DNA from: Dermatemys mawii
Taxonomy: Eukaryota; Chordata; Testudines; Dermatemydidae
Direction: 5' to 3'
NCBI GenBank assembly: GCA_007922305.1
Contig: ML677373.1
Coordinates: 14,266,016-14,330,015, forward strand
Length of the DNA: 64,000 bases
The notes below the pieces were generated by a model that saw only the letters and a program-made list of their open reading frames with translations, ran no database searches and was not told where the DNA came from. Below, piece after piece: positions 57,561 to 64,000 of the stretch. The translations under genes were made by a program, and so were the position numbers. The stretch's first letter is position 1. Each line of letters starts with the position of its first letter.

Positions 57561-58631
57561 TCTGACCTGAGATCTTTGCTGTTCATATCTGCTGTTCCAG
57601 TTTTTAGTTTTTCTCTCTCACACTCACAGTTAAATTTCCACATTCTGCAAAAGGTCCATTGTAACATAGAACCAAGCTAGTGAGAAATAGGAGTGGAAAG
57701 TGGGGAAGCTATGTAGTCTCAAACCAAAAGACTTTTCAAACACAATCACCCATATGCAAAGTGTGAATAATTCTGTTTGTGCTTTTTCATCTGCTTTCAC
57801 CTTTGGCTGTTTTGCACTAGTTTTGTAACAAGCAGATCAACAATCAGGGGAATCATCTATTTTACTATCTCAATCTTCCCCCGCTCAGCATTTAGAATGA
57901 AATAATCCAGTCTTGAGATTCGCAATACATCTTCTAGCTTGCATTCAGTTGACTTGTTAGGCATGGATGGTTCATTAGCAGATTTTTTTTTTCCTATAAT
58001 AAAAATTTTATAGATCAATGTCTCTCTATTACTCCAAGACGTATATCAGTCATCTTTTAATGTCAGCATTCTTCCCTTCTGCCCTCAGAAGCACATTAAT
58101 AATATCCGAAATTCCTAACCAGGAAACTATTTTTCAATAGATCTCATTAATGTTGTCTCTGAAGGGTTCTCTATTCCCCCTTTGATGTTTGAACATAACA
58201 CAGGTTAATATCAATGAGAGTTTTGCACGTGTTTTGTCCACTGGATAGACCCTTGGGGCATGTCTCTCTTTGTCAGCTGGGTAGAGGCACTGAGTACAGA
58301 GGGAGTTGAGCCTCAATAGGCCAGCAAGATCATGCCCATAACATTCTGTCTAAGAAACAAGCAACCGAATTAAAGGGTTGTTGGTAGTTGTTTTTCTTCT
58401 TGTTCTTCCACATCTTTATTCATCCTGGCCAGGTGTGTCTTATGAACAAACAGATGTGATTTAAATAACATAATTGATATATCTCTTTGAACATAATGCA
58501 AACTCCAGCAGCAATCAGGCTGATTGTAAGCAATGCTGCGTAGCTGGACTTTGCAGAGAAAGCATTTGATGGGGGTCGGCTGGAACGACTCATTTTTTAT
58601 TTCACAGAGATTTGGATTTGGCTCAGCTTAT

Positions 58632-58735
58632 CATGGGCCAGACTATGCTCTCAGTTACACTGGTGTAAATCTAGAGTAACTCCTTTGACTCAAGATCTAC
58701 ATGGATATCAGAGACCAGAACTTGGCCTTGTATAA
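58632..58735. mobile_element. Palindromic MITE remnant
   Basis: gggccagactatgctctcag, acactggtgtaaatctagag and gagaccagaacttggcctt give loosely inverted ends of the ggccagat/atctggcc kind. Confidence 0.45.
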
Positions 58736-59394
58736 GGAAGCCAAAGCTTCAGTAATGACTGATGGATCCATGTCCCAAGCCTTTCCCATACATGTTGAAT
58801 AGAGGGACATGATGGAAGTTCACTTTTCCCCTTTATTATCTGATGTAGCCTTTGAACTGCTAGCTGCAACAATTAGACAAAACCCAAAATATCTTTGGCA
58901 TTAAAACTGGACGAAAGGAACATAAAGAGGCATTCTGTGCTGCTGACGTATTACCATTCACTTCAAATCCCCAAAATAAATACCAGAAATGCTTTGAATA
59001 ATAGACCCTTTTGGTACCCGTCTAACGTACAAAATTAACTGGGCCAAGTCACAGTTCTTACTACATGTTCAAGGGTTGGGGTAACTATCTGGGTTCAGTC
59101 TAGAACTTCAAAAGTTGGCTTTCGTTTTCCAAAGGGTTGAGTTTGTCACCAAGCATTTTCATTAAAATGGACACTGTGCTAGCTATTACCAGTTGCTAAT
59201 GAGACTCCTGGCTGAGTGCATATAAGCACAGAAAGCATTTCACCCATTCCACTCAATTACACTGACAGCTCCAGTTTTTACAGTGCAAACCAGCTCAAAC
59301 TGCTAATTGCTCAGCTCCCAGGGGGAATGTGCAGGCTTGTGTTTAAACTCTATCATTTTATGCACTCCCAAGGTGCCTGTTTTGACTAGCAGTC

Positions 59395-59540
59395 TACTGG
59401 GTAAGGCTCTGGACTTGGAAATCAAGTATCACAGGTTCAGCCACTACTCTGTTGAGTGACCACAGGCAAGTCCCTTCACCTCTCTGGGCCTCTGTTCCCC
59501 CATTTTACAAATGGGGATAAAGACACTGAACTTCTTTATG
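59395..59540 (+). mobile_element. MIR SINE
   Basis: agtgaccacaggcaagtccc, ttcacctctctgggcctctg and cattttacaaatggggataa are the sense MIR core. The upstream ctctggacttggaaatcaag fits the 5' part. Confidence 0.8.
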
Positions 59541-59554
59541 GATAAAAAGTGCCA

Positions 59555-59610
59555 TTGGGCTTGATCCGAGCCCATTAAAGTCAGTCAAATAATTCCCATT
59601 GACTTCTTGG
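59555..59610. mobile_element. Hairpin element fragment
   Basis: gcttgatccgagcccattaa and cccattgacttcttgggc are a short, decayed inverted pair of the gatccaaagcccattgaagt type. Confidence 0.4.
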
Positions 59611-61527
59611 GCTTTTGAACATGTCCCTAGAAGAGCTATGTGTTGGCATTATCCAGAATTAAAAAGATGGAGTGGGGGTGGGGAGGAAGGGAGTATACAA
59701 TGAGGATACAGGAAATCAAGGGACCTCTGGATTATTTAGTCAGCGCAAATTGTTTCAAGTTATTTGTCATGCAAAGGAAAGACTGTAACCTTGAAAGTGG
59801 TCATATATTCACATTAGACCCATGATAAAAACTTGGGACTTATCATTCACTTACACCCTATGTGCCATTCAATTGTCTTTTTGGTGCTTGGAGGTGCTGG
59901 ATGGATCCTCTGTATGCAGTGTGCAGAATTCTGCTTCTGCTCTCACACTGCTTGCAAACCTACTGATGCCAATAGAGTTGCATGGGGTATGTGTACAATT
60001 TGGTCCAATGTATAGATATCAATTACAGCTCAAACTGTAAGAAGTTTGAGGTCATTCAGTAATGTTATAAATATTGACGTATAGCCGAGCAATTGGGATA
60101 ATAATGGATGTATAAATCCAACAGTTAATTGATTGATTATAAATAAAAATCCGGTAAAATTTCACCTTCAGAATATAGTGGATTTCCAACTAAAGGCAAT
60201 ATCTGAAGTCTGAAATTCTTTGGGTAGAACCTGTGGCTAGTTTTGCTTTGGGGAAATCAGGTTTTAGTTTTGCAAAATCAAATCCAAGCCATGGTGAATT
60301 TTGTCCATTTCCCGCTTTGTCTGACCCCCTCGTAATATCATGGGCTGGGGATTAGATAAATGGCTCTGCTTTAGACCTCTCCCCAGTTGGAGATTCATTA
60401 AGGACTAGATTGTGATACCCTTATTGACGTTCAGTAGCACTTTGCTGCACAAGTAACCCCATTGATTTCAAAAAGTTGGCACGTTATAAACTAGAATTCA
60501 GTGCAAGTAACGTTAGCCCTCTGCCCTGAGGGCTAGGCACATCGCTGCGTGGTTTATGGTATTTTGGAAAGAACAAATCTAATATCAGATACTGATGTAC
60601 TCTATGGGCCTCCATTGAAGTTAATAGAAAGATTCCTGTTAATACTAACAGACTTTGGATCTGTCCTTTGGTGTCTTGAGGCACCATGGTATAAGTAATC
60701 TATTAAAATGGTAAGGAAGGTGCACACTTGATATTCTGTTAATGGACCAAAGTGGAAATGGCTGGTGACTCCTCCAATAGCACCGTGGTGCACAAATATG
60801 TGACTCAGTCATAAAGTTCAAATGTTTAGAGAGTCCTGTCACTAATCAGCGCAGACCTGGGCTCTGCTGGGCTAAGCCCCAGTTTTTGCTGGCAGTGCCA
60901 TGCACCGCGGGCTCTTTGATTTTTCAGCTTATAATCTGCTGCTTGGCTGAATGGTGAGTGACATTTCCACTGTGGGAAAAAAGTGGCATCTTTGCTTTGA
61001 GGCTTGTTAGGTTTGCAAGACCCTTTTTGTAAAAACAGCTTTCTCTGCCTTTTTCTTTGGTAACTTTTAAAATATCATCTCCGTCCTAGAGTGCTGACTG
61101 TGAGCAGATACCATGCGCAATGGTGCCTGTCCACACAGTAGATTTCTTTGAATTTATGGCCTCTCACTTCCTTTACACAGCTGTGCTTAAGACATTTCTC
61201 TAAGTGGAGTTGCATGCATGTCCTCTTAGGCATCATCAATCCATCCCTGAGGTGCACAGCAGGGCATGTGTACCCAGGCCATCAATGTCATTATTTTAGT
61301 CTTGAATTACGCCCAAGAAATGCCATTCAGAAATGACCCCAGCTCGTGAGACTGCAGTGCTGCTGTGTCACTTCCAGGTTGACAGGGAGGAGGAGACATT
61401 AAAGCACCGCAAGGGTTTCATGTTTGGCTGTTTGCTTTGGCTGGGTTTCACTCCATGCCTGGTGCTTGCTGTAGTTGCTCGGAATAACTGATTACAACTC
61501 ACTGTACAGTTGTCATTTCTCTTTTAG

Positions 61528-61628
61528 AGCAAAAGTGAGCGTATGAAGGCTTGGATAAGGGCACACCTACCTTCCTGGTGCAAAGAAAGGGATTCCTGGT
61601 CTATCTACATCTTTGCTCCTCACTCTAA
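61528..61628 (+). CDS. CACNA1G: CACNA1G exon 18: end of II-III linker approaching IIIS1
   Basis: It reads [33 protein letters not shown] and two bases (AA) of the next codon, with donor gtaagg at 61629. It aligns with mammalian SKGERVRAWIRARLPACC and ERDSWSAYIFPPQS, the membrane-proximal end of the linker before IIIS1. Phase 0 at the start fits the whole Leu codon that ends exon 17. No following exon (IIIS1) could be found before the window ends. Confidence 0.95.
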
Positions 61629-64000
61629 GTAAGGCAACTTCCATAATAATGTGATCGCTATGGGTAGAATTGAATGTAAGTGTTACAGTGGATCACGCTG
61701 CCCCAGCACCGTGAAGATCGGTGTCTTCATTGTATACCATCCTGCCTATCTCCTAGCTGGTGCATCGATGAGAGTAAAGCCCACAGCCATTTTTAAGTCT
61801 TGGAGACAGATTCTTTCCCCTGCTCCGCTAGCTATGTACCACTCCATTGACATATAGTAGCCATATACACTGCAACTGTCTGGGGAGCATTCCCCTGGTG
61901 CAGATAAATAGTAGGGTTACTGTAAGCCCTAGTGTAAGGATGAGCTGTGGGCAGATCATGGACACATGGGTGTGGGCTCTTCACTGATAGTATCCTTGGG
62001 GTCAGGGGTGCACTGTAACTCATAGCCAGTCAAGGGAGCAGCCCCACGCTGCTTTAACTTACACCCAGATCAGGTTCAGCTCCCAGAACAGCCCGCAATA
62101 CGGAGAGTGAAAAGGTGGTTTAAAGCCATCTTTGCCCTCAGCCATGCCCTGTGCCTCCTGGAGCTGCAGCACGTAATCAGAGCCCCTGTTTATTCACCTG
62201 GGGTACCTGAGGAACTCTGCTTCCTCCCTTAGGATAGGTGGTCCTTTGGTCCTAAGGACTTGTGGACATCTGCTGTCACTCCAGTATCAATAGACAGGTC
62301 CCAGACATTACTTCATGTACACACGGTGTCCGTTTAAGAAAGAAAGCAGAACCTGATGAGAGCCTTTGCCCTGGTGGAGGTGAGTACCAGGGGATGCCGT
62401 GCTGCTCCAGGCTGGGAAAGCTGTGACATCAAGGTCAAGGGGTCAGAATAGCTGCTGGAGGTAACACCGACCAGTTGTTTGCCCAGTAGTCTGTGGTGGT
62501 GGTCAGAGATGGTATATAACTTAAAGTCCCCTTCACACAGATTCTCGCTGAACTACTCTCACCCATTCTACCAAGGTCTATGTGGCTTCACAAGGAGCTG
62601 CAAAGAGGTGTGTGTTCAATTAAGCTGGGAGCCACTTTAACTGATCCCCTTCTTCCAGCTCCTCCGTGTGTAGTTAGGGGTGTGGGTGTAAGTAGCTCCA
62701 GGGGAGTCTAACTTAGTGTAAAGGGATTGAAGCTAGTGTCAGGGGATCTAAATTACACATCATCAATAAATATGGCAATGTGAGCCTACGGAAGTCTGTA
62801 AGAGGCTGGAACATCTCACCTTCTTAGCAGGTGTTGAGCCTGCTGGCAGAGTTAAGTTGGTCCTGCTTGACTCACTGGGGCAGGCAACTGGTTATTCCAT
62901 CCTGATGGAGTACTGGTTACTCCATTCCATGATGCTGCCAGCAGAAGCCCTCTGTGGAGTGGGAGGATCTAGGCTGTGGGCTGAGAAGTTCCAAGGGAGG
63001 AACCCCAGGCATGCCATGCTGAGAGAGAAGGCTTAAACAGCTCTTTATTATGCTGTTGTTAATTTCTTTGTTTTAAAGCCAAACACCCAGGGAATGGGTA
63101 CACTTTTGACTCTACACAGTAAGTGGGAGAAACACCTGGGTACAGTGACTGAGTACATTCAATGGTATCTAAATTGGTGTTACATATGCATTGAGGGGAC
63201 CAAAGGAAAGTATTACACCAACTTAGACTCCTCTAGACTTAGCTTGCTCTTGAATTTGGCCCTTTGTGTTCCCTTTCTCCCATCCCCCAATCACACTCCT
63301 CCAGGAAAGGCCTGTTGCTTAAAGAAGCAAGAGTCTCGTTCTTTCCAAGGGTCAGCTGCTATATAGCCATCTGGAATTAGTGCCCTGATACACGTTCATG
63401 CAGCAATGTCATGGCTTGTCCTAGGGGACGCCTTGCATTTTTAAGCTGCAGGGCCCAAAGCAGCATTACAGTTCATTCATACAATGATTACATAGACTTT
63501 TAGAAACAGTCTTTGGGAAATGTAATACCATATGATAAATCCTGCATCAACGTACAGCCATCTGGCATGCTAAATAGCTCTTGTTCCTTTGTTCAGCGTA
63601 GCATTCTTTAGCAAGCACACTCAAACTGGGTTAGTTTCTAGCTAAAGATGGAGCTAAACTAGAGTCTTGAATCCAAACATGTTTTGACACTGGGGGTAAA
63701 AGAGAGCTTGAAATCCGAACCTGGCAATAGGTGTAAGTTGCAAGTGGCTGCTCTCTTTACAATGAACCAAACCCCCAAATCCAGCTGAGCTCCCCTAAAC
63801 TTTGTGCAAACTGCATTCAAATTGTGTGTCTTGCACACTTGCCTGTTTATACTGAGAAAAATTTGCTAACACATGGCCGCCCTAGAGAAGGAGTTGGGAG
63901 TCAGCGACGCACCTGCTTTTCAAGCCAACTGTTCAGTTCTCACGTCGTGCATAAGGCTGGTGCTATGACAAAATGTTTCAGATCAGTTAGGTGTTAACAG
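61629..64000 (+). other. CACNA1G: CACNA1G intron 18 (5' part)
   Basis: At least 2.4 kb of intron. I searched by eye for the conserved domain III start (ITHKMFDHVVL-like) and did not see it, so the next exon lies outside. No clear mobile element is recognised. Confidence 0.7.

Larger units (their letters stand above)
51513..61527 (+). other. CACNA1G: CACNA1G intron 17 (10.0 kb)
   Basis: This is the second-largest intron. It contains a complete hAT-like element with a G-rich core, a CR1 3' end, MITEs and a MIR, listed separately. About 53770-55200, 55760-57300 and 59620-61520 hold nothing I recognise. It ends cattctcttttag-like (catttctcttttag). Confidence 0.78.

Noticed and set aside
1..64000. 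CRISPR arrays, operons, bacterial promoters or phage genes
   Set aside because: The window is intron-exon vertebrate sequence with SINE, LINE and DNA-transposon remnants. No direct-repeat/spacer array or prokaryotic gene arrangement is present.
1..64000. Assignment to CACNA1H or CACNA1I
   Set aside because: Domain II and linker residues ([32 protein letters not shown], and the KREDASGQLSC cassette) match Cav3.1 and differ from the Cav3.2 residues I recall. The poly-His tract alone would not separate 1G from 1H.

Overview
The window is vertebrate nuclear DNA lying wholly inside one gene on the + strand: CACNA1G, the pore-forming alpha-1G subunit of the Cav3.1 low-voltage-activated (T-type) calcium channel. 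Fourteen exons with GT-AG splice sites splice into one open frame of 3,211 coding bases (1,069 whole codons plus a split codon at each end). By homology they run from domain I S5 to the end of the II-III linker, roughly human exons 5 to 18, numbered from the 69-base cassette that matches human exon 14. The paralogue is 1G rather than 1H or 1I because the domain II stretches (for example [42 protein letters not shown]) and the cassette exon EITKREDASGQLSC match remembered mammalian Cav3.1 rather than Cav3.2. No other gene, RNA gene, promoter or terminator is supported. The gene continues beyond both edges.

Layout: exons 5 to 8 lie at 1.6-11.6 kb (domain I S5, turret, pore and S6, then the long I-II linker). 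Exon 9 at 13.6 kb ends the linker and encodes IIS1. A very large repeat-rich intron 9 fills 14.0-38.2 kb. Exons 10 to 13 at 38.2-41.8 kb encode IIS2 to IIS6. Exons 14 to 17 at 46.5-51.5 kb encode the Ser/Arg-rich and acidic II-III linker. A 10 kb intron leads to exon 18 at 61.5 kb, which ends shortly before IIIS1.

The introns point to a sauropsid, most likely a turtle. They hold CR1 retrotransposon pieces in both orientations, ancient MIR SINEs, and many hAT-like and palindromic MITEs of types I associate with turtle (and in part crocodilian) genomes. The species assignment is inference from repeat content and has not been checked against a database.

The best leads are two candidate undescribed alternative exons, both open and in phase: a 45-base cassette in the I-II linker (11712-11756) and a 27-base microexon candidate in intron 14 (47512-47538). 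On the repeat side, a 178-base insertion at 28114-28291 is almost entirely a 63-bp-arm inverted repeat and is flanked by a perfect 12-bp target duplication. I see no sign of a new multi-gene system.
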